Shown piece after piece: positions 8,842 to 17,159 of a stretch of 64,000 nucleotides of DNA (positions are counted from its first letter, which is position 1; every line of letters begins with the position of its first letter). The position numbers and the translations under genes are program-made. Origin of the DNA: Deltaproteobacteria bacterium (GTDB lineage: Bacteria > Desulfobacterota > DSM-4660 > Desulfatiglandales > Desulfatiglandaceae); contig JABGPV010000002.1 of assembly GCA_018644785.1 (NCBI GenBank), positions 6,702 to 70,701 of the forward strand, written 5' to 3'. The notes below the pieces were generated by a model. It was not told the origin of the DNA and did not search any database. It saw only the letters and a list, made by a program, of their open reading frames with translations.

Positions 8842-9105
8842 ATGGGCACAACAAAAACAGCTACTGCCAGGGCTTTACTCGATCCAAAGGTAAAAGAAGA
8901 GGCCGAAGAGATTTTGAAAAAGTTAGGGTTGTCTGTTTCAAAATCATTTGAGCTTTTTTACCGGCAGGTTATCGTTCAGCGTGGATTGCCGTTTGAACTT
9001 CATATCCCAAATGAAAAGACCATGAAAGCCATTGAGGATTCCAGGAAAGGAAAGGGGCAGAAGTTTTCATCGGCCCAGGAATTGTTTGATGATCTCGGAA
9101 TGTAA
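8842..9105 (+). CDS. RelB/DinJ-family antitoxin
   Basis: An 87-residue protein. The N-terminal half (ATARALLDPKVKEEAEEILKK, then LGLSVSKSFELFYRQVI) is the ribbon-helix-helix dimerisation and DNA-binding domain typical of RelB/DinJ; the C-terminal half (residues about 50-87) should wrap the toxin. It is followed 4 bp later by the toxin gene. It probably represses its own promoter at the palindrome 8797-8813. Confidence 0.88.
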   Translation: MGTTKTATARALLDPKVKEEAEEILKKLGLSVSKSFELFYRQVIVQRGLPFELHIPNEKTMKAIEDSRKGKGQKFSSAQELFDDLGM

Positions 9106-9109
9106 TGAG

Positions 9110-9379
9110 ATGAGAGACATTAGACGCGACACTCAATTCAAGAGAGATGTAAAGCTGGCAAGAAAGCGCGGCAAAGATATTGAAAAACTAAGAGCCATTA
9201 TTTTGCATCTTGTACGTTCGGAAAAACTACCACCCGAAAACAAGGATCATCCCCTTAAAGGAACCCTGAAAGATTGCCGTGAGTGCCATATCGAACCTGA
9301 TTGGTTGCTTATTTACCGGGTAGAGGGGAGTGAACTTTGTTTAGTTCGTACCGGTGGTCATGCGGATCTCTTCGGTTGA
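9110..9379 (+). CDS. yafQ: YafQ-family mRNA interferase toxin
   Basis: An 89-residue RelE-superfamily toxin that cleaves mRNA on the ribosome. Family residues are intact: His47 (HPL), the ECHIEPDW segment (His60, Asp64, Trp65), LLIYR, and the C-terminal RTGGHADLF with His84 and Phe88. ATG 9110 is chosen because the family N-terminus (RDTQFKRDVKLA) begins there and it lies just behind the antitoxin stop. The toxin appears active by sequence. Confidence 0.88.
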   Translation: MRDIRRDTQFKRDVKLARKRGKDIEKLRAIILHLVRSEKLPPENKDHPLKGTLKDCRECHIEPDWLLIYRVEGSELCLVRTGGHADLFG

Positions 9380-9767
9380 ACATCAGAGATATCTTTCTGG
9401 AGGGATGTTTCGCCGTACGGTTGAAAACCTCTCTTGTCAAGCAAAATGAACTGTACGGTTAAAAGGTTTAAGCCTTGACAAATCATGCAATACGATGCCT
9501 CAACCTGAGTCAAGTGCCAAAAGACTCCGAGATGATGTGGGCCGAGGATCGGTCGTCCTGCTCAACGACCACTTACCTGGCTCGGGAGAATAAGCACTCC
9601 CTGCATTTCACCCCCTTCAAGAATTCATCGTTTTCAGATGGAGGCGATAATAATGCGAAGTAAGACAGGGTTTGTGGTTTTTTTCTTTGACGCACGCGGG
9701 GATTTTCTCTATAGTTCCTCCACAAAAAGCAACGTCTTATTTAGCTCGTTATGAATGGATTAATACA
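9380..9767. other. Intergenic region, no gene recognised
   Basis: 388 bp between the toxin and the VOC lipoprotein. The 8-mer GTACGGTT appears twice, at 9415-9422 and 9453-9460. I see no convincing coding frame, promoter pair or RNA structure. Confidence 0.5.
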
Positions 9768-10658
9768 ATGAAATCATTAGCCCGTTTTGTCGGTGTTTTA
9801 ATTATATCTGCAGCTTTTCTGAGTGGCTGTGCCAATTCCGATAAGTTGTCGGAGGGCGCTGCCGAAATGGCGCAAATCCCCATAACGGAAAACCCCAGCG
9901 GCAAGACCTATCCGGGCAAGTTTATCTGGCATGATCTGCTGACACCGGATCCCCTGTCGGCCGGGAAGTTTTACGAGAAGCTGTTTGGCTGGGAGATTGA
10001 ATACGAGGGACGCTATGCGGTCGTGCGTAATCGCGGCAAACTTATTGCGGGGATCCTCCAGGTGGAACCATCAGATGGCCAAGCCAGAGATGGTGTCTGG
10101 ATACCCTGGGTGTCCGTGGCCGATGTGGATGCAGCGGTCAGCCTGGTAAAGTCCAATGGCGGAAAGATATTGAAAGGCCCGGTCCATATGGATCAACGCG
10201 GTCGGGGCGTTCTGATCAGTGACCCGCAACGGGCACACCTGGTGTTACTCAAGGCAAAGGGAGGAGATCCGGCCGATACCGAGGCAGCCATCGGTGATTG
10301 GCTGTGGAATGAGATTTGGACTGATGACCCGAATCGCATCGAAAATTTCTATGGGTCCGTGTTGGGCTATGATGCGATAGATTCGGGAGACCGATATGGT
10401 GTTTTCAAAACCAATGGAAAATGGCGTGCGGGTATCCGTCATGTGGAGGATGATCGCGAGCACATGCTTTGGGTGCCGGTTGTCCGGGTTGCTGATCCCG
10501 AGGCGACTGCGCAGCGCGTGAGAGAATTGGGTGGTGTGGTATGGGTTTCACCCGATGAGGCGCCGAGTAAAGGTGATACCGCATTGATTGCCGATACCAC
10601 CGGCGCATTGTTGTTGATACAGCGATGGCCCCCGCGGGCATCCAAAGGGGGGCATTGA
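9768..10658 (+). CDS. Lipoprotein with two VOC (glyoxalase-like) domains
   Basis: A 296-residue protein beginning with a lipoprotein signal (MKSLARFVGVLIISAAFLSGC) and followed by two tandem VOC-fold halves: the first from GKFIWHDLLTPDPLSAGKFY to VLLKAKGG, the second from WNEIWTDDPNRIENFYGSVL to LLLIQRW. Such pairs form one metal-binding or ligand-binding pocket. ATG 9768 is chosen because it starts the lipoprotein signal. Membrane anchoring of a VOC protein is less usual than the cytoplasmic form. The following lipoprotein gene begins 2 bp after its stop. Substrate unknown. Confidence 0.75.
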   Translation: MKSLARFVGVLIISAAFLSGCANSDKLSEGAAEMAQIPITENPSGKTYPGKFIWHDLLTPDPLSAGKFYEKLFGWEIEYEGRYAVVRNRGKLIAGILQVEPSDGQARDGVWIPWVSVADVDAAVSLVKSNGGKILKGPVHMDQRGRGVLISDPQRAHLVLLKAKGGDPADTEAAIGDWLWNEIWTDDPNRIENFYGSVLGYDAIDSGDRYGVFKTNGKWRAGIRHVEDDREHMLWVPVVRVADPEATAQRVRELGGVVWVSPDEAPSKGDTALIADTTGALLLIQRWPPRASKGGH

Positions 10659-10660
10659 TC

Positions 10661-10888
10661 ATGAAACAATTTATCAGGCTGTTCGTGATTTTTGTGGCAC
10701 TCCTCTGTGTCCTGCTTCTGACAGGTTGTGCCCCCATCGACAGGTCCGCGTGGTCCAGTCCGGGTTATTACGATGTATATGACGGCTATGGGTATCCACA
10801 TGGGTACGGCTATGGCGGTTATCCGTATCAGTACAATAGATCCAGAATGGGTCGTCCCGTCGGAATGCCGAGAGGCGGTCGTCGCTAG
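10661..10888 (+). CDS. Small Tyr/Gly-rich lipoprotein
   Basis: A 75-residue protein with a lipoprotein signal (FVALLCVLLLTGC) and a mature part rich in Tyr and Gly (YDGYGYPHGYGYGGYPYQYN) ending in a basic tail. It starts 2 bp after the stop of the VOC lipoprotein and behind AAAGGGGGG, so the two are an operon. No family is recognised and no function is proposed. Confidence 0.65.
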   Translation: MKQFIRLFVIFVALLCVLLLTGCAPIDRSAWSSPGYYDVYDGYGYPHGYGYGGYPYQYNRSRMGRPVGMPRGGRR

Positions 10889-10958
10889 GTTCGGGCTAGG
10901 CATCAATCTTTTTTGAAGTTAAACATGAAATATTCCATGAGTGAAAGGTGGGAATGTA

Positions 10959-11165
10959 ATGAATCTTTCAGAAAAGATAATTAACAATGTAAAGATATTG
11001 CCGGAATCAAAACAATTACAAATCCTTGATTTTGTAGAATACTTGAAGTTAAAAATGGAGAAGGAAGAACAAAAGGAATGGAAAGAGTTTTCTCTTTCAT
11101 CAGCAATGGAGGGCATGGAGGATGAAGAATCGCCATATTCATTGAATGATATTAAGGGTGCATAA
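10959..11165 (+). CDS. Antitoxin-like small protein (DUF2281 type)
   Basis: A 68-residue protein (MNLSEKIINNVKILPESKQL at the start, then QILDFVEYLKLKMEKEE) resembling DUF2281/VapB-like antitoxins: a short helical N-terminus followed by an acidic tail that could bind a toxin. No toxin gene follows; the next gene is convergent on the other strand. It may therefore be an orphan. ATG 10959 follows the GGTGGGA box. Confidence 0.6.
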   Translation: MNLSEKIINNVKILPESKQLQILDFVEYLKLKMEKEEQKEWKEFSLSSAMEGMEDEESPYSLNDIKGA

Positions 11166-11223
11166 TCGGGTAACTAGGGGTTCCTCCTTTTTCTTATTTG
11201 TCCTTTCCCAAATATCAATTCTT

Positions 11224-12360
11224 TCAATAAACCTTGACGATATATTTCATTTTTCCGCCATGGATGGCGTTGATGAAGAGCGGACGGGCCGCCTTGCCGT
11301 TTGGCCCGATGGAAATTTTACCCATGATACCCTCAAAATCAAGGGTCGAACGAATCATATTGTTAATGCATGATCTCTCGCCGGGAGGGTTGCAGCGGTT
11401 CATTGCATCCACCAGAAGCGCATAGCCCTCAACGCCCAATGCCGCATAGGTGGTTGGCTTGCCTTTTATTTCTGAAGTCGCTTTTTCCCCATAGGAAGTC
11501 AATGGCGCTTCGTAGGCGTAAAGGTCGGTGGCCAGCAGGCCGTCCAGCAGGCGGGATTCATCTTTGTACTTTATCAGTACAACCGACAGCAGTCCATCAC
11601 TCCCCATTATCTGCGGCGCCCAGTCCATTTTCTCGGCTTCTTTGATAATACGGATCACATTTCCGGCCTCAATGGGAAGGTAGAGCATTTCAGGATTTTT
11701 TGTGCGAACGCGTTTTAACATGCCTTCATAGTCATCCGCATCCCTGGACAAGAATACCGTGTCGGTAATCTGCCCGCCGATGGATTCGAACTTGCGTGCA
11801 AATTCGTTTCCCAGGTGGCTGGAGTAGGTGCTATCCGGGTTCATGAATACAGCCACCCGATCGATCAGCAACTCATCCCGTACGTACAGCGCCGCAACCG
11901 CCCCTTGGAAATCGCCATCAAAAGAGAACTGACTGACGAATTGGTTATTGCGGGTGATGTTCGGATGGGTGGCAACCAGTGCCAGGATCGGCGTTTTATA
12001 GTCGTCTGCGATGCTTGCCATTGCCAAAACAGGCCCGCTGCCGGAAAGGGTTAAGATGGCAGACACCTTGTCCGCTTCGGCCAGCTTCTTCAGTGCCTTT
12101 AAAGACTGTCCAGGATCGCCTCTGTCATCTTCCACAACCAGTTCGATGGTATCGCCATTTTTAAGATAAGGCGTTAACTGCATGGCGGCCTTGATCCCCT
12201 TGAGGCCCTCATCTCCCTTGGCGCGGTCAGCACCGGTAAACGGCGCAATGATGCCGACTTTAATCGTCTTGCCGCTGGGCTGAACAGCCGCTTTGCGGTC
12301 GCATCCATTGAACCAGAAAACAACTGCGATGAGCAGTACAATCGGTAGATATCGTTTCAT
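11224..12360 (-). CDS. Periplasmic ligand-binding lipoprotein (branched-chain amino acid type, Peripla_BP_6)
   Basis: A 378-residue solute-binding protein with lipobox signal (MKRYLPIVLLIAVVFWFNGC). The mature protein has the two-lobed Peripla_BP_6 signatures: KVGIIAPFTGADRAKGDEGLK, VSAILTLSGSGPVLAM, and YAALGVEGYALLVDAMNRC. ATG 12360 with AAGGTG before it is preferred over an upstream start. It begins 8 bp after the stop of the DUF389 gene, so it is likely in the same operon. No LivHMGF permease genes are present here; it may be an orphan binding protein or serve a sensor. Confidence 0.8.
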   Translation of the reverse strand: MKRYLPIVLLIAVVFWFNGCDRKAAVQPSGKTIKVGIIAPFTGADRAKGDEGLKGIKAAMQLTPYLKNGDTIELVVEDDRGDPGQSLKALKKLAEADKVSAILTLSGSGPVLAMASIADDYKTPILALVATHPNITRNNQFVSQFSFDGDFQGAVAALYVRDELLIDRVAVFMNPDSTYSSHLGNEFARKFESIGGQITDTVFLSRDADDYEGMLKRVRTKNPEMLYLPIEAGNVIRIIKEAEKMDWAPQIMGSDGLLSVVLIKYKDESRLLDGLLATDLYAYEAPLTSYGEKATSEIKGKPTTYAALGVEGYALLVDAMNRCNPPGERSCINNMIRSTLDFEGIMGKISIGPNGKAARPLFINAIHGGKMKYIVKVY

Positions 12361-12367
12361 GAGCACC

Positions 12368-14266
12368 TTATGGAATATAGATAACTTTTGCACGGATGAT
12401 CAGCTTTCTGGTGAAATTGCTTTGAATCTTTTGCTTGAATTGTGTGAGATCGGCCCGGGTTAACTGATCCCGGGCCAATATGTCCACAAAGATTACCTCT
12501 TTATCTCCGCGCCGGCTCAAACGGGCCTTCTGGATGATCAAATATTTCCCATTAACCAGAAAGCGTTCATTTTTCCAGCCGCTTTCAACGACTCTCTTTT
12601 CGACGATCCGGTCGTAAGAAAGGTATAGGGGGATGCTAATCAGTGCCAGAAAAAGCGCCACAACTCCGATACCGCGCTTGCCGCGTACCGCCGCTGAGTA
12701 ACCCAGCATCCGGAACGTAAATGCCGAAGCCAGAATAATGCCCACCAGGTTAGTGGAAAAGAGCAGAAATGCCTGATTGAAAAAATTTAAATCCCAACGT
12801 CCGATTCCGATACCGGCCACTGCCAGGGGCGGCACCAGGGCCACGGCGATGGCCACACCGGCCAGGCTTTGAAGGATTTCTTTAAATGATTTGGTATAGG
12901 CGCCGGCAACCCCGGCGGTAATGGCCACGGCAAGATCGAGCAGGGTGGGGTTCAGGCGGGCCTGCATCTCCTGGGTAATAGGTTTGTGCGGAAACAGTAG
13001 GGTGATCATGGCAGCCGCGCCAAGGGCGATCAGGATGCCGCCCATGATTTTTATTGCCGAATTTTTTGACAAATTCACATCTGTTCGCAGCAGGCCCATG
13101 GCCAAACTCACGATGGGCGCCATTAGCGGCGCCAACAGCATGGCGCCGATGACCACCGAGGCGCTGTTGAGATAAAGGCCCACAGTCGCCAACATGGTAC
13201 TGAGAACCATCAGCACCATATAGCTCATGTTGATGCGTGCATCTTCACGCAGCGTGGCGAAAAGATCGCGGAAACGCGCCTCCGAAGCGTAGGAGAAAAA
13301 GGGGATCTTCTGTTTTTTTCTGGTTTTGAGCAGTTCTTTTCCCCTGGGCAGATGGTCGATGTCATTTTTTTCTCCGGCAGGTCGGACGCGTTTGTTTTCC
13401 TCCTTAAAGTCGGGGCCGATGTTGATGCGCACCGCGCCCGGCAGGGTTCTGCAGGTAAGCGGCGTATGGGTCGCACGCACGCCGTCGATGAACACATCGT
13501 GATCGGTCTCCGATGTGATATGGATCCGGGGGCTTTTGATATATCCAAGGGCACCGGGCAGCCGTTTGTGTTCTTGAGAACGGTTGAAAAGGGTCCACGC
13601 CAGGAATTTTAAATAGTCCACAACCGACCGCGGGGCTGCGATAACCAGTGATACCATCCCATCCGTAAAAGAGCTGTCATGGGAGATCAAGCGAGATGCC
13701 AGGCTCCCCACGTGGCGCTGAAGGATCATACAGCCGGAGGCAGCGGTTTTAATCTTCTGCCCGCCGGCGGTCGTAAAATCAAAACTGAGCAACTTCAGCC
13801 CAAAAAATTTTTTCAGTGCCGGAACCAGCAGGGCCATACGGCTGACATCTCCGGGTGCATCGATCAGCGGGACCCGGCCCATCGTCGCCTTGAACAAGAG
13901 GATCTTTTCGTTGCAAAGAATCAGATCCATAACCTGAGCGTCCCGGCGCAAGGCCAGATCTAAAGCTCCGTTGAAGTTTCTGGGAAGCCTGTAAGACTTG
14001 ATCAGGTCTTTTTGTGTTTCGCCAGGCACGATACCGACGCTGAATCCGTACTCCACTGCCAGCTTCAGGAGTTGTTTGATGACATCCAGCGTTCCGGAAA
14101 CCACAACGTGTGAGGTTCCGACGAGCCGTTCCTGGGGATTTTGCACCAGGTCGTCAATGGCAACTGGCGTGATGGTGGCGCCAAAGGAATTGCTCTGCAG
14201 TCGTTTGATAAGCGGTTCAGTCTCTTTGGTATAGACATACAATGCAGATGAAACATGATCCGTCAT
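12368..14266 (-). CDS. DUF389 membrane protein with N-terminal lipid-kinase-like domain
   Basis: A 632-residue protein. The first ~290 residues resemble a diacylglycerol/NAD-kinase-like catalytic fold (HVVVSGTLDVIKQLLKLAVE; VGIVPGE; FTDGMVSLVIAAPRS). From about residue 330 there is a DUF389 hydrophobic domain with several membrane helices (NMSYMVLMVLSTMLATVGLY, IGAMLLAPLMAPIVSLAMGL and onwards), then a soluble C-terminus after the last helix. The fused architecture is found in bacteria, but its function is unknown. It is followed 8 bp later by the binding-protein gene. Confidence 0.75.
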   Translation of the reverse strand: MTDHVSSALYVYTKETEPLIKRLQSNSFGATITPVAIDDLVQNPQERLVGTSHVVVSGTLDVIKQLLKLAVEYGFSVGIVPGETQKDLIKSYRLPRNFNGALDLALRRDAQVMDLILCNEKILLFKATMGRVPLIDAPGDVSRMALLVPALKKFFGLKLLSFDFTTAGGQKIKTAASGCMILQRHVGSLASRLISHDSSFTDGMVSLVIAAPRSVVDYLKFLAWTLFNRSQEHKRLPGALGYIKSPRIHITSETDHDVFIDGVRATHTPLTCRTLPGAVRINIGPDFKEENKRVRPAGEKNDIDHLPRGKELLKTRKKQKIPFFSYASEARFRDLFATLREDARINMSYMVLMVLSTMLATVGLYLNSASVVIGAMLLAPLMAPIVSLAMGLLRTDVNLSKNSAIKIMGGILIALGAAAMITLLFPHKPITQEMQARLNPTLLDLAVAITAGVAGAYTKSFKEILQSLAGVAIAVALVPPLAVAGIGIGRWDLNFFNQAFLLFSTNLVGIILASAFTFRMLGYSAAVRGKRGIGVVALFLALISIPLYLSYDRIVEKRVVESGWKNERFLVNGKYLIIQKARLSRRGDKEVIFVDILARDQLTRADLTQFKQKIQSNFTRKLIIRAKVIYIP

Positions 14267-14652
14267 AAACTTACCCTAATCATGTCTTCTTGGACTTCCA
14301 TTCTGCCGATCTGGTGGGATTTCTCTTCCTGGTCAGCTTTTGCATTGTGGTGTGTCTCATCCGAAGCATAAGGTATGGACATAAAAAGCAACACCCCGGT
14401 TAATATATGCACCGTACATTAAGTTATGTAGGAAATCAAGACCGGGAGCATACACGGTTGAGATCTAATCGCGATTATAGGAATTTCAATGCCTTTTGTC
14501 TATCCTGAGCTTTGGTCCAAAACCTTTACCTGTGGGACGAGAGCGTTATTCTCAGTATCTACTGAAGGAAGCCATGCCTTTTCAGTATTACCTCCGGATG
14601 TTGACAAGTACATTGATGGAATTGTAGCGGAGACACTTCCTGACAAACGAAA
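14267..14652. other. Intergenic region, no gene recognised
   Basis: About 390 bp between the DUF389 gene start and the terminator of the DHDPS-family gene. A plus-strand open frame from 14489 (91 codons) has no ribosome binding site or recognisable domain and crosses the terminator, so I do not call it. Confidence 0.5.
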
Positions 14653-14680
14653 GCCGCGGGAGGCGAACGCCCCCCGCAGC
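14653..14680 (-). terminator. Probable Rho-independent terminator of the TRAP/RDase-like operon
   Basis: GCCGCGGGAGGCG (14653-14665) pairs with CGCCCCCCGCAGC (14668-14680) with two mismatches and a 2-base loop. Read on the minus strand, the GC-rich hairpin is followed by TTTCGTTT. It lies about 30 bp after the stop of the DHDPS-family gene. Confidence 0.65.
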
Positions 14681-14708
14681 TGTCTGGATTTAGAACTATT
14701 TCTGGCGC

Positions 14709-15761
14709 TTAAATCCCTACAAGAGATGCAGAATTGTCAGCCACTTGCAGCGGATAGGGCGTAAGCGGCGGCATGGTTGTTGGTCCTTCACCCTTCGCCA
14801 ACAGTTCCACGCGCCCTTTCAACCAGGCCTCTTCTTCCTCGGTGAGGTTCAAGAGAGGCGACCGCACCTTGTGCCCGCTAACGATTCCTTTGAGCTCCAA
14901 CCAGTACTTCCAGAAAGCAACCACGTAGACACCCTGGCGGTAATTGGGCCAGAAGAACTCGTTCAAGAGTTGCCGCCCGGGCTCGATCGAATTGTATAGC
15001 TTCAAACCTTCTTCCCACTTGCCGGCCATGATCAGGTCGGTGTAGTCGCGGATCGGCGTGTGCCCGGGTTCCTGCATGAGCCACAAGTGCCAGTTGGTGC
15101 ACATACAGGGGTTTCTCATGACTTTCATTTCGTGGGGCCAATGATCTTCCAAGGGGTCGCTGACCCAAATTTTGTAGTCCGCTTTCCGTTCGGTCTCGGC
15201 GCACCACATGAGGTCCGTGCGGCCATCCTTGACACCCACAATATTCGGTATTTCGCGGGAGAGTTCCGCGACGGTATCAGAAGTTGCCAGGTGACAAAGG
15301 GGGCTGTCGTAAAAGACAACGCCGATGTCCAGGGGGGCGCACGTCTCTCTCCACCATTCTTTGAGGCCCTGCTGTGTGGCGCACTGGAAATAGGAAGAGA
15401 GGAGCACCACATGATCCATGCCGGCTTCCTCGGCGTGCTTGGCCAGTATGATCGCCTCTCTGGCAGAGTGGCTGGCCGTCTGCGCCAGGGTGGTGATCTT
15501 CCCTTTGCATTCTTCGGCTACGATCTCCACCACCCGCATCCGCTCTTCTCGGGTCATTGAGAAGAATTCTCCAACATTTCCCAAGAAGAAAAGCCCATCG
15601 TTCCTGCAATCGATCACATACCGGATGGTATTTCTGAGATCCTCTTCGTGAAGCTCCATGGTGTCGTCATGGAAGGGTGTCGGAATAGTGGCGATCAAAC
15701 CCCCATGCCCAAGGGTTTCCATTGACCATTGTTTCGCATCGTGTTTGCTTTTGTATTGCAT
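14709..15761 (-). CDS. DHDPS/NAL-family class I aldolase or lyase
   Basis: A 350-residue member of the dihydrodipicolinate synthase / N-acetylneuraminate lyase family, whose enzymes form a Schiff base with pyruvate or a 2-oxoacid. Seen: the GNVGEFFSM substrate loop (residues 61-69), Tyr151 in FYDSP, and Schiff-base Lys178 in IVGVKDG. It is about 50 residues longer than DapA, as aromatic hydratase-aldolases are. ATG 15761 follows AAAGGAGAA. It is the last gene of the TRAP transporter / reductive-dehalogenase-like operon, so a catabolic rather than lysine-biosynthetic role is likely. Substrate not known. Confidence 0.82.
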   Translation of the reverse strand: MQYKSKHDAKQWSMETLGHGGLIATIPTPFHDDTMELHEEDLRNTIRYVIDCRNDGLFFLGNVGEFFSMTREERMRVVEIVAEECKGKITTLAQTASHSAREAIILAKHAEEAGMDHVVLLSSYFQCATQQGLKEWWRETCAPLDIGVVFYDSPLCHLATSDTVAELSREIPNIVGVKDGRTDLMWCAETERKADYKIWVSDPLEDHWPHEMKVMRNPCMCTNWHLWLMQEPGHTPIRDYTDLIMAGKWEEGLKLYNSIEPGRQLLNEFFWPNYRQGVYVVAFWKYWLELKGIVSGHKVRSPLLNLTEEEEAWLKGRVELLAKGEGPTTMPPLTPYPLQVADNSASLVGI

Positions 15762-15888
15762 TTTTATTCTCCTTTTAAATATTATTTCTAATTTCAGAGT
15801 TATCGTTTGATTTGCTGTTAACAACCAGGTTGAATTCGCTGCAAATGAATTCTAGATTTCCACCCCCTTTCATGGGAAGGGTCATGTT

Positions 15889-17073
15889 TCACTGAGATTT
15901 CCAGAATCTTTTTGAGTCATAAATTCGCCCATACCCCATGGCCTTTTCCCCCCAGAGAATAAGCTGGTTCAGGAATGGTATTTCCAATCGGATCATTGAC
16001 CTGGTAAAATCATGAATTCTGCCTGATGGCTTATTGAAAGGGCATACCCGCACACAGGTGGAGCAGTCCATCCGGTTTTTTGCCCAGAACCCAAAGCATT
16101 TTTCGGCATTAATGAACCACTTTGAAACACCACTGTGATTGGAAATATTCTTTCCTTCCGTGGACACCGCTCCTTTTTCAATGGCCTGGCTGGGGCATTT
16201 CATTGCGCATATCTTGCAGGTTTCACAGAATTTCGTTACCCCGAAAGGCTTGTAGGAATCATGCTGCAGAGGAAGATCCGTAAAGACCTTACACAAACGG
16301 ACCCTGGGCCCGAATTTTTTTGTAATGAGAATCCCGTGCCGCCCCAGTTCTCCCAGTCCCGCGGCCATGGCTAAAGGAACGCTGAGGGCCGTATCGTTTC
16401 CAGATGGAATGGCCTGGTAACCAAGGCCACGGATGAACGTGGCCATAAGATTGGCAAGAAATGCCATTTTGGAGTATCCCAACCCGGTTGATGACCCCTG
16501 GATTCCATTGGGAGCCATGCGCATGGTCTCGTAGTCCATCTCAATGGCCATGACAATAGCATTATCGCACCCTTCCCGGATTTCAAGCGGGTAGTGCTGC
16601 CGTTTAATGGTATTGTATTCATGGGAGTAAACCCAGGAAGGATGAAGCCCTGCAATTCCCACCAGGCTGGCCCCGAAATAACGCGCCACCAATTTTATGA
16701 TTCGACTCATTTCTTCAGGGGTTTCTTTGACCGGTTCACCGGCTTCTACCATATGCCGGATCCTGTCGTTCACACCCTCCCAGGTGTAAAGACCGAGGTT
16801 ACTGCCTGCATTCCCGAAACCCGCGCCCCATTCAAGGTTCCATGAGGCATTTCTGAGAGCGTAGTCTATCTTCCGAAACCCCACCTTTTCCTGAAATTTG
16901 GCCTCCCTGTAAACGCGGTTGGATTCCCACTCGAACTTTTTATCCCACAGGGCTCTTTTGAACATCTCGTTTTTTTGATCGAAACGATCCGGGGCAACCG
17001 GAAAAGGTGGGCACGGTTCGGATTGCACTTCCTGTTTAGGTGTTTCCTGCTCTTTGAGTGCCAGATTTTCCAT
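15889..17073 (-). CDS. Reductive-dehalogenase-like corrinoid iron-sulfur protein (cytoplasmic)
   Basis: A 394-residue protein of the RdhA family. The corrinoid-domain signatures are present (STGLGYSKMAFLANLMATFI, GYQAIPSGNDTALSVPLAMA, GLGELGRHGILITKKFGPRV, RLCKVFTDLPL), with Tyr200 at the probable catalytic position. Two 4Fe-4S sets follow: Cys283/286/289/293 and Cys326/337/340/344. There is no Tat signal and no membrane-anchor gene (rdhB) beside it, so it should be cytoplasmic and non-respiratory, unlike classical organohalide respiration enzymes. Its neighbours are a TRAP transporter upstream and a DHDPS-family gene downstream. Whether it dehalogenates or performs another corrinoid reaction is open. 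Confidence 0.83.
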   Translation of the reverse strand: MENLALKEQETPKQEVQSEPCPPFPVAPDRFDQKNEMFKRALWDKKFEWESNRVYREAKFQEKVGFRKIDYALRNASWNLEWGAGFGNAGSNLGLYTWEGVNDRIRHMVEAGEPVKETPEEMSRIIKLVARYFGASLVGIAGLHPSWVYSHEYNTIKRQHYPLEIREGCDNAIVMAIEMDYETMRMAPNGIQGSSTGLGYSKMAFLANLMATFIRGLGYQAIPSGNDTALSVPLAMAAGLGELGRHGILITKKFGPRVRLCKVFTDLPLQHDSYKPFGVTKFCETCKICAMKCPSQAIEKGAVSTEGKNISNHSGVSKWFINAEKCFGFWAKNRMDCSTCVRVCPFNKPSGRIHDFTRSMIRLEIPFLNQLILWGEKAMGYGRIYDSKRFWKSQ

Positions 17074-17159
17074 TGGCCTAACCTCTATGTTTTACCCGAT
17101 AATTTATGGCGTTATTTCTATTCAAAGAATCCTCAGCTCGGAAAGCGTTCACTTGTTGT

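Noticed and set aside
14489..14764. 91-codon open frame on the plus strand
   Set aside because: No domain or ribosome binding site, and it runs through the terminator and into the antisense end of the DHDPS-family gene.
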